From: Pannonibacter carbonis
Lineage (GTDB): Bacteria; Pseudomonadota; Alphaproteobacteria; Rhizobiales; Stappiaceae
Length of the DNA: 64,000 nt
Assembly (NCBI RefSeq): GCF_003012935.1
Contig: NZ_PUDR01000001.1
Coordinates: 324,182 to 388,181 of the forward strand
Direction: 5' to 3'
Shown: positions 40,901-49,565 of the stretch, piece after piece
Numbering within the stretch: position 1 is the first letter of the stretch
Layout: every line of letters starts with the position of its first letter
Notes under the pieces: generated by a model
Database searches by the model: none
Seen by the model: only the letters and a program-made list of their open reading frames with translations
Told to the model about the DNA's origin: nothing
Made by a program: the position numbers and the translations under genes

Positions 40901-41656
40901 ATGTCGAAATCCGTTGTTCTCGTCACCGCCGACGTCAAGCCGATTGACGGCTATCGCTGGCACGCCGCGCCCTCCACCTATCTGGAAGCGGCACTGAACG
41001 GTGCCAATGCCATCCCGCTGATCCTGCCGTCGCTGGGCGGCGCCATCGACCTGGATGCGGTGCTGGACCGGGTGGACGGGGTGCTGGCGACCGGCTCACG
41101 CTCCAATGTCAACCCGGATCTCTATGGCGGCGAGGCAAGCGAGGCCAACGGGCCCTATGACCCGGACCGGGACGCCACCTCGCTGCCCTTGCTGCGCCGG
41201 GCCCTGGAACGGGGTATCCCCGTGCTCGCCATCTGCCGTGGCATGCAGGAGTTGAACGTGGCGCTTGGCGGCACACTTCTGACCGAAATCCAGGAACTCG
41301 AGGGCCGCAAGGACCACCGGGCCCCAGTGTCCGAACGCCAGGAAGAGCGCTTTGCCATTTCTCATCCGATCGACGTGCGCGCCGGGGGCCAGTTGCACGG
41401 CGCGGTCGGCGACACGACGATCGAGGTCAATTCACTGCATCGCCAGGCCCTTGGCGAACTGGGCCGCAAGCTCACCATCGAGGCCGTTGCCGAGGATGGA
41501 ACCATCGAAGCGGTGTCCGTAGAAGGCGCAAAGTCCTTCGCGCTTGGAACCCAGTGGCATCCCGAATACTGGGTCGCCTGCGATCAGCCGTCGCAGAAGA
41601 TTTTCGCAGCCTTCGGCGCCGACGTGGCCCGATATCGCGACCAGAAACTGCGGTAA
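40901..41656 (+). CDS. PuuD-like gamma-glutamyl-gamma-aminobutyrate hydrolase (class I glutamine amidotransferase)
   Basis: 251 residues, Peptidase_C26 family. The catalytic nucleophile is Cys112 in VLAICRGMQELNVALGG. His220 and Glu222 lie in LGTQWHPEYW, completing the triad. The substrate side is usually a gamma-glutamyl amine such as gamma-glutamyl-GABA from putrescine breakdown. I start at ATG 40901, matching the N-terminus of relatives; a 20-residue extension is open but not similar. No other putrescine gene is next to it, so the substrate is not proven. Confidence 0.88.
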   Translation: MSKSVVLVTADVKPIDGYRWHAAPSTYLEAALNGANAIPLILPSLGGAIDLDAVLDRVDGVLATGSRSNVNPDLYGGEASEANGPYDPDRDATSLPLLRRALERGIPVLAICRGMQELNVALGGTLLTEIQELEGRKDHRAPVSERQEERFAISHPIDVRAGGQLHGAVGDTTIEVNSLHRQALGELGRKLTIEAVAEDGTIEAVSVEGAKSFALGTQWHPEYWVACDQPSQKIFAAFGADVARYRDQKLR

Positions 41657-41673
41657 AGCCGGCGCGACGAGCC

Positions 41674-43488
41674 TCACGCCCAGCCGAGATTGGCGATCAG
41701 AAGGGTTCCGCCAATCACCAGGACCATCAGCGCGGCCAGGATTTCGATGCCGCGATGGATCCGGTCCGGCCAGACGCCTTCGCTGCCGGCGAGACGGGCG
41801 GCAAGCCCTTTGGCGCCGACAGCGAGAAGCGCCAGCAAGGCTACCGTGATGCCGGTGCCCAGCGCCATGGCAAAGGTCGAGGCAATGCCGGCCAGAATCA
41901 TCCCCTGTGACAGGGCAAAGACCAGAACGATCAGCGCACCCGAGCAGGGCCTGAGACCGATGGCAAGAATGATCGATGCGGCCCGCGCCGGGGTCAGCGG
42001 CTCGGCCAGCATCGCCGGGCTCGGAGCATGGACATGGCCGCAGGCGTCACAGGAGCCGTCAGCCCCGGCAACATGCACATGGCCGATCGCCGCAGCGGCC
42101 CGGCGCTGTAATAGATACGGCCTAATCGCCTTGGCATAGACCAGCCAGATGCCGAGGCCGGTGACCAGCGCATAGGACAGCGTCTCGAAGCTCTTCACTG
42201 TCTCCTGCAGCGCCAGCGAAGTGAGGTTGAAGATCCACGCCGCCCCGCCAACCAACAGGATCGCCGTCACCGCCTGGGCGAAGGCCGAAACGAAGGACAG
42301 CATCACGCCCTTCCGCAGCGTGTCGCCACTTGCCAGGACGTAGGACGAGATGATCGCCTTGCCATGGCCGGGCCCTGCCGCATGGAAGATGCCGTAAAGG
42401 AACGAGATCCCGGCCAGCAGCCAGCCTGCCTCCGGATTGGTGCGAAACGCCCGCAGGGCCGCAACGAGTTTCTGGTAAAACTCGCTTTGCAGCAGGGCGA
42501 TATGGCCAAAGAAACTGGACACCAGCGACAGGGAGTTGCCGGACGGAGCGGGGTTGGCGGGGATCTCTACGCCAACGGACAGCCCCGTTGAGGCTGAACC
42601 TGTTTCCGCCTGCTGGCGGTTGAGCGGGGTCACCGGCGGGAACGGAGCTGCGGGGGCGGCCACCAGCGCCTCGCCGCAGGTGACAATCATCTGATTGACG
42701 AGCTGTGCGGCGGCCTGTTCCAGTTCCGGCGGCAGGTCGCGCTGCTCGGGACCGATCGCCGCAAGAGCCGCAGCCGTCTGGGCATCCAGCGACGGAGGAT
42801 CGCGTCGTTCAACCCGGCAGTTCCCGGGACCGCCCACCACCCCCAGAGCCCCGTCAGCACGGGAAAACCGGAAATCGACGTAATAGGTCGGATCATAGAT
42901 ATCGAAGGTGATCGCCGCCGCCAGATCGCTCGGCTCCTTCAGCGGCAGCACGAAATGCAGCTCCAGCAGCCGCGCTGTCTCGGGCATCGGGGTCCCGAGG
43001 CGGACGCTGTCCTGCTGGATCGCCTCGATATCCTCCGGTTTCATCGCCCAGTAGTCCTTGAGCGGAACATCGACCACTTCGAGCCAGTAGGTCTGCGGCA
43101 TGGTGAAGTCGAGTTCGACCCGGCCGTTGTCGCCGAAGGTAAAGTAGCCGAACTCCTCCATGCTCTCGATATTGACCTTGGCAAGCTCTGCCAGTTCGTC
43201 ACGGCTGAACTGGCCATCACCATCGGCATCAAAGCCCTGGATGGCGAAGGCCGAATAGGCATCATCAAAGCGGAAGACATGCTCGACGGCCGCCGCCTTG
43301 CCGGAGGCGTCGATGACCAGCTTCGACCGCGCCTCGACGAAAATATGCGGATGAGCCGAAAGGGGTGTAACTGACAGTCCCAGCAGAAGCATCAGAACGA
43401 CAGCGGTGCGGATCCAGGTACCGGATGGCCCCAGGGCCAGGCACGCAGCAGGTATGTTCCGGAAAGCGAAGACGGAGAAAGCGCGCAT
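41674..43488 (-). CDS. DUF1007-NicO fusion: metal-binding periplasmic domain joined to a nickel/cobalt-type exporter
   Basis: 604 residues. Signal or anchor at about 27-45, then a DUF1007 domain from His46 (AHPHIFVEARSKLVIDASG) to about 250. It contains an EF-hand-like loop DADGDGQFSRDE at 87-98. After a Pro-rich linker the NicO/RcnA-type membrane domain begins near 325, with GIFHAAGPGHGKAIISSYVLASG, a cytosolic or periplasmic His/Cys loop GHVHVAGADGSCDACGHVHAP, and LRPCSGALIVLVFALSQGM. DUF1007 and NicO proteins are usually separate neighbouring genes; here they are one chain. The metal could be Ni, Co or Zn. A perfect palindrome lies about 67-81 bp upstream of the start. Confidence 0.85.
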   Translation of the reverse strand: MRAFSVFAFRNIPAACLALGPSGTWIRTAVVLMLLLGLSVTPLSAHPHIFVEARSKLVIDASGKAAAVEHVFRFDDAYSAFAIQGFDADGDGQFSRDELAELAKVNIESMEEFGYFTFGDNGRVELDFTMPQTYWLEVVDVPLKDYWAMKPEDIEAIQQDSVRLGTPMPETARLLELHFVLPLKEPSDLAAAITFDIYDPTYYVDFRFSRADGALGVVGGPGNCRVERRDPPSLDAQTAAALAAIGPEQRDLPPELEQAAAQLVNQMIVTCGEALVAAPAAPFPPVTPLNRQQAETGSASTGLSVGVEIPANPAPSGNSLSLVSSFFGHIALLQSEFYQKLVAALRAFRTNPEAGWLLAGISFLYGIFHAAGPGHGKAIISSYVLASGDTLRKGVMLSFVSAFAQAVTAILLVGGAAWIFNLTSLALQETVKSFETLSYALVTGLGIWLVYAKAIRPYLLQRRAAAAIGHVHVAGADGSCDACGHVHAPSPAMLAEPLTPARAASIILAIGLRPCSGALIVLVFALSQGMILAGIASTFAMALGTGITVALLALLAVGAKGLAARLAGSEGVWPDRIHRGIEILAALMVLVIGGTLLIANLGWA

Positions 43489-43554
43489 CAGGGAACCGGC
43501 TCAAGCTCTGGGGATCAGGGGCGTTTGCAGACAGACCTGGGTGATTCTGCTGCA

Positions 43555-43569
43555 CTGGCATGATGCCAG
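43555..43569. promoter_or_regulatory. Perfect 7-1-7 palindrome upstream of the DUF1007-NicO gene
   Basis: CTGGCAT-G-ATGCCAG. It lies 67-81 bases upstream of the DUF1007-NicO start and about 200 bases upstream of the dehydrogenase start. It does not match the classical NikR or Zur boxes I know. Candidate operator for a metal-dependent or other dimeric regulator. Confidence 0.4.
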
Positions 43570-43655
43570 AAGGCGGCAGGAACATGGCTGTGACAAGTGT
43601 GTTCCGCAACGCAACAGGAAACGATGCAGCTTTCTGCCCATCATCGCAATTCTGA

Positions 43656-43669
43656 GGGAAAAATTTCCC
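43656..43669 (+). promoter_or_regulatory. AT-rich inverted repeat upstream of the amino-acid dehydrogenase
   Basis: GGGAAA-AA-TTTCCC, 95-108 bases before the dehydrogenase ATG. The AT-rich core flanked by an inverted repeat resembles sites bound by Lrp/AsnC-type regulators, which often control amino-acid catabolism; this is only a resemblance. Confidence 0.3.
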
Positions 43670-43763
43670 GATAGTCTGAAAATATCCGGAAGAAAGACCA
43701 CCTAATTCTCTCTGAAACCGGCAATTTTCGGCACGCATTTCCCCTCTGGACGCGAGAGTGCCG

Positions 43764-44840
43764 ATGAATGCCGTAACCCGTCCCGCTGCCCTTGTTGCCG
43801 GCGCGGCCTTTGACCATCCCGAATTCGACGCCCATGAACAGGTGGTCTTCGCCCATGACCGGGACACCGGCCTGAAGGCAATCCTGTGCGTGCATGACAC
43901 GCGCCTCGGACCTGCCCTCGGCGGCTGCCGCGTCTGGCCCTATGCCAGCGCGGGCGAGGCGCTGACCGATGCCCTGCGGCTGTCGCGCGGAATGACCTAC
44001 AAGAACGCCCTTGCTGGCCTGGACCTGGGCGGTGGCAAGGCGGTGATCATCGCCGACCCGCGCCGGGACAAGACGGCAGACCTGATGCACGCCTTCGGCC
44101 GGCATGTGGAGCGGATGAACGGCTCCTACATCACCGCAGAGGACGTCGGCGTATCCCCGGCTGACATGGAAGCCGTGGCAGAGCACACAGACCATGTCCG
44201 CGGCACGGCCCGCACAGGGCTTGGCGACCCGTCGCCCTATACAGCACTCGGCGTCTTCGCCGGCATCCGCGCCGCGCTTGCCCATGTCTTCGGCAGCGAA
44301 GACCTTGCCGGCCGCACCGTCTCGGTCCAGGGCCTCGGCCATGTCGGCTTCGATCTTGCCAGCCAGTTGCACGCAGCCGGCGCCCGGCTGATCGTGTCGG
44401 ATATTCATGCTCCGGCGGTGGATCGTACCGTGGCCGCTTTCAATGCCATCGCTGTCGACCCGGGCGAGGCCCATGCCGTGGAGGCGGATGTCTTCGCCCC
44501 TTGCGCCCTCGGCGCCGGGCTTAACGCCGCTACCATTCCGGCCATCCGCGCGGCCATCGTGGCAGGCGCTGCCAACAACCAGCTGGCAACGCCGGCCGAT
44601 GGGGAGGCCCTGAAGGCCCGTGGCATTCTCTACGCCCCGGACTACGCGATCAATGCCGGCGGCGTCATCTCCATCGCCCTCGCCCGGCCAGGCGGTGACG
44701 ATGTGCTGGTCAGGGACAAGACCCTGGCCATCGGCACGACGCTGACCCGCATCTTCGACCGCGCTAGAGACGAGAACGTGACCCCGGAGCGCATCGCCGA
44801 CAGGATGGCGGAAGAACGCCTCGCCGCTGCCGGCCGCTGA
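43764..44840 (+). CDS. Leu/Phe/Val-type NAD-dependent amino-acid dehydrogenase
   Basis: 358 residues of the Glu/Leu/Phe/Val dehydrogenase family (oxidative deamination to 2-oxo acids). N-terminal blocks LGPALGGCRVW, MTYKNALAGLDLGGGKAVI with the substrate lysine Lys80 and catalytic lysine Lys92, and VGVSPADMEAVAEHTDHVRG. The Rossmann domain has VQGLGHVGFDLASQLHAAGA near 187-206, and NNQLATP and YAPDYAINAGGVIS follow. Length and sequence match the leucine-dehydrogenase branch rather than GDH. ATG 43764 has GAGAG seven bases upstream; GTG 43758 is a less likely alternative. Confidence 0.9.
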   Translation: MNAVTRPAALVAGAAFDHPEFDAHEQVVFAHDRDTGLKAILCVHDTRLGPALGGCRVWPYASAGEALTDALRLSRGMTYKNALAGLDLGGGKAVIIADPRRDKTADLMHAFGRHVERMNGSYITAEDVGVSPADMEAVAEHTDHVRGTARTGLGDPSPYTALGVFAGIRAALAHVFGSEDLAGRTVSVQGLGHVGFDLASQLHAAGARLIVSDIHAPAVDRTVAAFNAIAVDPGEAHAVEADVFAPCALGAGLNAATIPAIRAAIVAGAANNQLATPADGEALKARGILYAPDYAINAGGVISIALARPGGDDVLVRDKTLAIGTTLTRIFDRARDENVTPERIADRMAEERLAAAGR

Positions 44841-44848
44841 TCTAATCT

Positions 44849-44878
44849 CCTCCCGCTGGCTGGACGGCTGGCGGGAGG
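44849..44878. terminator. Hairpin between convergent dehydrogenase and parE
   Basis: CCTCCCGC (44849-44856) pairs with GCGGGAGG (44871-44878) around a 14-nt loop. It begins nine bases after the dehydrogenase stop and ends eight bases before the parE stop. No T-run on either strand, so it is a weak bidirectional signal. Confidence 0.45.
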
Positions 44879-44885
44879 GGAACCC

Positions 44886-45197
44886 TCAGAGATCGCGATT
44901 GCCGCCAGAGTCTGCAAAGAGGGCCGGCAAATCGCGTGCGCCATGCAGAATACGTTCGATACGCAACCGGTTTGGCAGGACCCTATAGGCGATCAGGTAA
45001 AGCCCGAGAGGTTTCAGGCGCAGACCAGGCGAAATACCGCTCCGCTCCCCAGCGCGAAAGGGAAATTCGGTCAAGCTTCGGCAAAGCGCCTCAACCTGAT
45101 CGACAAACTGCAAAGCACGTGCCGGGTTGTCCAAGGCGATCTGATCGGCAATTTGCTCGAGGTCACCCGCAGCTGCAGGTGAAAACTCAAGGTTCAA
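44886..45197 (-). CDS. parE: ParE/RelE-superfamily toxin
   Basis: 103 residues. EFSPAAAGDLEQIADQIALDNPARALQFVDQVEALCRSL is the usual N-terminal helical hairpin of ParE. LGLYLIAYRVLPNRLRIERILHGARDLPALF is the C-terminal strand set ending in the RxLHGARD signature. ParE toxins poison DNA gyrase; other members cleave mRNA. It overlaps the antitoxin gene by four bases on the same strand, antitoxin first. Second toxin-antitoxin pair in the window. Confidence 0.9.
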   Translation of the reverse strand: MNLEFSPAAAGDLEQIADQIALDNPARALQFVDQVEALCRSLTEFPFRAGERSGISPGLRLKPLGLYLIAYRVLPNRLRIERILHGARDLPALFADSGGNRDL

Positions 45198-45436
45198 GAC
45201 TGCGGCCTGCTGCCGGAACTCGCGTATTTCCTCTTGAGACGGGTGAAGACCTCGTCGGCAGGAATGCCTGAGCCGCTGGCAATGCCATCCTGAATTGCAC
45301 TGCGCAGCAGCTCCCGCTCGGCAAGCAAGGTGAGACCCGCAAGCAACGCATCATCTGCCGTTGCATAGCGGCCCGTCGCAAGCAATCTGCTCAATAGCGC
45401 TTCAATGGCCTTGCCATTGTGAACCTGTGCCGTCAC
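45194..45436 (-). CDS. parD: ParD-like antitoxin
   Basis: 80 residues, type II antitoxin. The N-terminal part (AIEALLSRLLATGRYATADDALLAGLTLLAERE) resembles the ParD/CopG fold; the C-terminal tail (GSGIPADEVFTRLKRKYASSG) resembles the toxin-wrapping segment. Overlaps parE by four bases, so translation is coupled. The family call rests on the pattern and the adjacent toxin. Confidence 0.85.
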   Translation of the reverse strand: MTAQVHNGKAIEALLSRLLATGRYATADDALLAGLTLLAERELLRSAIQDGIASGSGIPADEVFTRLKRKYASSGSRPQS

Positions 45437-45487
45437 GTCGCACCTCTCTGCACACTAGCCTACACGCGATGCTGCCGGTTGTCAGCC

Positions 45488-46396
45488 TCAGCACATTTCG
45501 CCGGCCTTCCGGCGCTCGCCGAACCAGGCGGCGAGGAAGTCGACGAAGGAGCGCACCTTGCCGGAGAGGTGGCGGCGGTGCGGATAGACCGCATAGATCG
45601 CGGGACCGTCGTGATCAAAGCCCTCCAGCACGGGGACCAGACGGCCATCCGCAAGGTCCTGATGCACGAACATGCGCGGCGTGCGCAGGAAACCCAGATC
45701 GCAGATCGCGGCATCACGAGCAGCGGATGCACTGTTGACCTCGATGCGTCCGCGCACCGGCACGGCGAAGCGGGTGCCGTTCTCGGCGAAATGCCAGTTG
45801 GTCTTGTGACGATAGTTCGTGTCGACGATGCAGGGCTTGCCGGCCAGGTCGCTCGGATGCTGTGGCCGGCCATAGCGCTCAAGAACCGCCGGTGTGGCGC
45901 AGACCACAGTGCTAAAGGGCGCGACCTTGCGGGCGATCAGGCTGGAATCCTCCAGATCCGTCACCCGGATCGCAACGTCAAAGCCTTCTTCCACCAGATC
46001 GACGAAGCGGTCATCAAGGCGCAGATCGATGGTGATCTCGGGCTCGGCGACGAGGAACTCCATGATCGCCCGGTTGATGAGGCCGTCGCCCATCGACCGC
46101 GGAGCCGACACACGCAGGCGGCCGCGAGCCTCGTGATGGGTGGACTGGACCGAGGCCTGCAGGTCATCGATCCGCTGCAGGATGTCGGAGGCTTCCTTGT
46201 AATAGGCCTCACCCACTTCGGTCAGGGAAATCTGGCGCGTGGTGCGGTTCAGGAGCCGCACGCCAAGTTCGTCTTCCAGCTCGCCGATGTATTTCGAGAC
46301 CAACGCCTTCGAGCGGCCCATTTCCCGGGCTGCGGCGGAAAAACCGTTGCTGTCCACCACCTGGATGAAGCAGCGCATGCGCGTGATGGCATCCAT
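45488..46396 (-). CDS. LysR-family transcriptional regulator
   Basis: 302 residues. Winged HTH at about 3-62, MRCFIQVVDSNGFSAAAREMGRSKALVSKYIGELEDELGVRLLNR split as usual, then an effector domain (about 90-295) of the CrgA-like type: RLRVSAPRSMGDGLINRAIMEF, EEGFDVAIRV. It lies 32 bp downstream of the GGT-family gene on the same strand and may respond to its substrate or product, but LysR genes are often divergent from their targets, so the link is uncertain. Confidence 0.92.
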   Translation of the reverse strand: MDAITRMRCFIQVVDSNGFSAAAREMGRSKALVSKYIGELEDELGVRLLNRTTRQISLTEVGEAYYKEASDILQRIDDLQASVQSTHHEARGRLRVSAPRSMGDGLINRAIMEFLVAEPEITIDLRLDDRFVDLVEEGFDVAIRVTDLEDSSLIARKVAPFSTVVCATPAVLERYGRPQHPSDLAGKPCIVDTNYRHKTNWHFAENGTRFAVPVRGRIEVNSASAARDAAICDLGFLRTPRMFVHQDLADGRLVPVLEGFDHDGPAIYAVYPHRRHLSGKVRSFVDFLAAWFGERRKAGEMC

Positions 46397-46428
46397 TGCC
46401 TCGTCTCCCTTGCCCGATCAGGGCGTCA

Positions 46429-48018
46429 TCAGGCCGTCGCTGCGCCGCCGTCCGCGCGCGGGTCGTGTGCGCCTTCCAGCCCGCCCCGCGTATTGCGGAT
46501 GATCATGCCCGCGTGGCCCATCGTATCGGAATAATCCTCGCCAAGCACCACCACCTCGTGACCGGCACGCTCCAGCGCCCGCACCAGATCGGGATCGAAA
46601 CGGGCTTCCAGACGCAGCGCCGTCGTCGCATCGCCCCATGTGCGGCCGAGCAGCCAGCGGGGTGCGTCGATGGCCTCGCCCACCGGCATGCCGTTGAGAA
46701 TGGCGCGGGTGAAGATGGCTGCCTGGGTCTGCGGCTGCCCCTCGCCTCCCATGGTGCCATAGGTGACCACGCGGCCATCGGACAGGCGGGCCAGCGCGGG
46801 GTTGAGGGTGTGGAACGGCAGGCGTCCCGGTTCCAGCGCGTTCAGCGCCTCGGGGTGCAGCGAGAAACTGGCCCCGCGGTTCTGCCAGAGGATTCCGGTC
46901 TTCGGCAGCAGGCAGCCGGAGCCGAACTCCCAGTAGACCGACTGGATGAAGGAGACGGCACAGCCCTTGGCATCCACTGCCCCCATCCAGATGGTGTCGC
47001 CGAGCGCCGACTTGACCGGCCAGTCCAGGGCGCGGTTCAGCGAAATGGTGGCAGCTTCTGCATCGAGCCAGGCGGCATCGAGGAATTTGGACGGCGGTTC
47101 GGGCAGACGGTCTGGATCGGTGACGATGCGATCCCGGACAAGGAAAGCGCGTTTCGTCGCCTCGACAAGACCATGAAGCATCGGGAACCCTTCCCGTGCC
47201 GGAACGTTCAGCCGGTCATAGAGGCCGAGGATGATCAGTGAGGCGAGCCCCTGCGTCGGTGGCGGGGCGTTGAAGATCGTGCCCGCTTTCGTCTGCAGCT
47301 TGAGCGCATGGCGGATGCGGGCCTCGTAGCGCTCCAGATCGGCCTTGGTGACCGGCGCGCCTATGCGCTCCAGATCGTCGGCAATCGAGGCGCCGACGTC
47401 GCCACGATAGAAATCGTCAAAGCCGGCGACGGCAAGGTGATCCAGCGTATCGGCCAGCCGCTCCTGGCGGATCACTGCGCCGGCCTCAGGTGCCTTGCCG
47501 TCCTTCAGGAAAACGGAAGCAAAGCCTGGCTGAGCTTCGAGCTCGGCCAGCTTCTCCGCCGTCAGATGCGCCTGGCTGCGCGAGACGGTAATGCCGTCCC
47601 TGGCGTGGGCGATGGCTGCCTGCATCAGCTCGCGACGCGGCATGCGGCCGCCGAGGCTGGCGGCGGCCTCATAGGCCTTCTGCCAGCCACCGACCGTACC
47701 GGCAACCGTGAGCGCGGCAAGCGGTCCGCGCGTCGGCACAGTGCCGTGACCTGCACGGTTGTAGGCGGCAATGGTGGCTTTTGAGCCGGCCGGACCGCAG
47801 GCGGCAATCACCTTGGGGTCCTCGCCCGGAGGGGCAATGAGCCAGAAACCGTCTCCGCCAATGCCGTTCATGTGCGGATAGACGACCGCGATGGTGGCGG
47901 CTGCCGCGATCATGGCTTCGATGGCAGAGCCGCCCTCGGCGAGGATCTCTGCCCCGGCGTTTGCCGCTGCCATATGCGGGGCAACGACCATGCCTCCGGA
48001 TGAGGTTATGGTGTCCAT
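46429..48018 (-). CDS. Gamma-glutamyltransferase-family Ntn hydrolase, HpxW (oxamate amidohydrolase)-like
   Basis: 529 residues. Autoprocessed Ntn-hydrolase; the nucleophile is Thr342 in SALGDTIWMGAVD. The following VSFIQSVYWEFGSGCLLPKTGILWQNRGASFSL is closer to HpxW-type oxamate amidohydrolases than to classical GGT, where TTHFSVVD is found. HMNGIGGDGFWLI near residue 50 and GTMGGEGQPQTQ near 463 are family landmarks. There is no signal peptide, so it is cytoplasmic, unlike periplasmic GGT. Cleavage between residues 341 and 342 is expected. The substrate is an amide of uncertain identity. A LysR gene follows. Confidence 0.85.
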   Translation of the reverse strand: MDTITSSGGMVVAPHMAAANAGAEILAEGGSAIEAMIAAAATIAVVYPHMNGIGGDGFWLIAPPGEDPKVIAACGPAGSKATIAAYNRAGHGTVPTRGPLAALTVAGTVGGWQKAYEAAASLGGRMPRRELMQAAIAHARDGITVSRSQAHLTAEKLAELEAQPGFASVFLKDGKAPEAGAVIRQERLADTLDHLAVAGFDDFYRGDVGASIADDLERIGAPVTKADLERYEARIRHALKLQTKAGTIFNAPPPTQGLASLIILGLYDRLNVPAREGFPMLHGLVEATKRAFLVRDRIVTDPDRLPEPPSKFLDAAWLDAEAATISLNRALDWPVKSALGDTIWMGAVDAKGCAVSFIQSVYWEFGSGCLLPKTGILWQNRGASFSLHPEALNALEPGRLPFHTLNPALARLSDGRVVTYGTMGGEGQPQTQAAIFTRAILNGMPVGEAIDAPRWLLGRTWGDATTALRLEARFDPDLVRALERAGHEVVVLGEDYSDTMGHAGMIIRNTRGGLEGAHDPRADGGAATA

Positions 48019-48059
48019 CTGCTTCTCCCGTCAGAAATGAGTGTTTTGGCGCCAGTGGA

Positions 48060-48566
48060 TCAGTGCGGCCGCGGCACCAGAACGCGCCAGAGCCCGCGCA
48101 GGAAGGCAGCGATCAGGCGCAACAAGCCGACACCTGCCAGTCCGCCCAGAAGGGCCGTGACAACCCCCTCCGCCGTTGCCGGCACCGCCGGTTCGAAATC
48201 TTCATAGGTGCCCCGGGCCACATCCGGGTCGGCGGATGTCAGAAAGAGAAGGAGCCGCCCGAACTCGTCGGACTGCGCAAAGGCATCGCGTTGGGCGCGC
48301 ATATTGGCCAGTTTCTCGCGCATGTCCTCAAGCGACCGCCCCTGAGCGGCCACGAGCGGATCGCTACTGCCTTTCAGCCGGGCCAGCGCTCCATCCACAT
48401 CCAGACCGTTGCGGGCCGCATCCTCGGCCGTGACCGCCATGACCTGCTGCAGGGCGTCAATGGCCCCGCCGAGGCGCTGGCGATATTGCTGGGCAAATTC
48501 GGGCAACTGCGAGGAGGTCACACCCGCCAGAATGCCGACGGCGATGACGAAAGACCTGGCGAGCAT
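48060..48566 (-). CDS. DUF2937 family membrane protein
   Basis: 168 residues. Hydrophobic N-terminal segment (about 4-22, SFVIAVGILAGVTSSQLPEF), a long helical middle region that reads EYRQRLGGAIDALQQVM-like, then a C-terminal hydrophobic pair near 140-160. This is the DUF2937 pattern, normally about 165-180 residues; function is unknown. The ATG at 48566 is 10 bp after the WD40 stop, so it is the last gene of the cobW operon. Confidence 0.8.
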   Translation of the reverse strand: MLARSFVIAVGILAGVTSSQLPEFAQQYRQRLGGAIDALQQVMAVTAEDAARNGLDVDGALARLKGSSDPLVAAQGRSLEDMREKLANMRAQRDAFAQSDEFGRLLLFLTSADPDVARGTYEDFEPAVPATAEGVVTALLGGLAGVGLLRLIAAFLRGLWRVLVPRPH

Positions 48567-48576
48567 GGCGGTCTCC

Positions 48577-49551
48577 TTACTCCAGCGCGATGACGCCAGC
48601 TTCGCCGTCCTCGGTGCCAAAGGCAATGCGCAAACCGTCCCGGTCCCACGCCAGCGTTGACACCGGCGCCTTGCCCGGACGGCGCATCAGCACCTCGGCA
48701 TTGTCGGCAAAGCGGCACAGCAGGATCATGCCGTCCTGATAGCCGACGACAACGACCTCTTCCTTCGGATGGCAGGCGACCATGCTGACAAGCATGTCTG
48801 AACGGGTTCCCAATTGCAGCGGAGACTGCCCCATCGGGCCGGTCTTGCCGGAGAAGGGCCAGACGATCGCAGCATTGGCGCCGGAAGTGGCGAGATATTT
48901 ACCCTTGGCCGACCAGCTGAAGGATTTCACCTTGCCGGGATAGCCGGTCATGCGCATGTCCTGCCCATCAGCAAGCCGCCAGCCATGCAGGGCGTTTTCC
49001 TGCATGGTGGTGACGACATACTTGCCATCCGGCGAGACAGTGATCGCATGGTGCGCGCCGGGCCAGTCGAGCATCTGCGGTGCGCCTTGCGTGTTGACCC
49101 ACCACAGGGTCACGCCCTCATAGCGGGCCACAGCCAGACGCAGGCCCTTGGGCGCGAAGGCAAGGCCGCCGACCGCGCGGGCATGGGCGAATTCCTTCTC
49201 CGTGCCATCGCCCAATCGGACATAAGCCGTCCGGCCACTGGCGTAGGCAACCGCGCCGGAGGGACCGCAGGCGACAAGATCAATCCACTTGCGCGGGCGT
49301 TCAGCCAGGACTGTGACCGAGCCATCCGGCTTGACCTCGACCACACGGCCATCGTCACCGCCGGTGACCAGACCCGAGCCGTCCGGGCGCTCATCAGCCG
49401 CCAGCAGGCCGCCGGAATGGGCGGCCACGTGGATCTGGGTTCCGGCAAGAAACACGACCTCACCGCCGCCAAGGGCGAAATAGGGCGTGTCCTTGAGAAA
49501 GCCGGCCCGGACAACGAAGCCCGAGACGTCAGCCGCAGCAAGCGTCGTCAC
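48577..49551 (-). CDS. WD40-repeat beta-propeller protein
   Basis: 324 residues with no signal peptide. Seven-bladed propeller repeats are visible from the recurring pattern of hydrophobic-x-hydrophobic strands ending in D or S: GLLAADERPDGSGLVTGGDDGRVVEVKPDG, GGLAFAPKGLRLAVARYEGVTLWWV, AITVSPDGKYVVTTMQENALHGWRL and TLAWDRDGLRIAFGTEDGEAGVIAL. It follows cobW by 14 bp. WD40 proteins often sit next to CobW GTPases in alphaproteobacteria, and it is probably a scaffold in metal handling, but no direct function is known. Confidence 0.85.
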   Translation of the reverse strand: MTTLAAADVSGFVVRAGFLKDTPYFALGGGEVVFLAGTQIHVAAHSGGLLAADERPDGSGLVTGGDDGRVVEVKPDGSVTVLAERPRKWIDLVACGPSGAVAYASGRTAYVRLGDGTEKEFAHARAVGGLAFAPKGLRLAVARYEGVTLWWVNTQGAPQMLDWPGAHHAITVSPDGKYVVTTMQENALHGWRLADGQDMRMTGYPGKVKSFSWSAKGKYLATSGANAAIVWPFSGKTGPMGQSPLQLGTRSDMLVSMVACHPKEEVVVVGYQDGMILLCRFADNAEVLMRRPGKAPVSTLAWDRDGLRIAFGTEDGEAGVIALE

Positions 49552-49565
49552 GTCGAATTCTCCTG

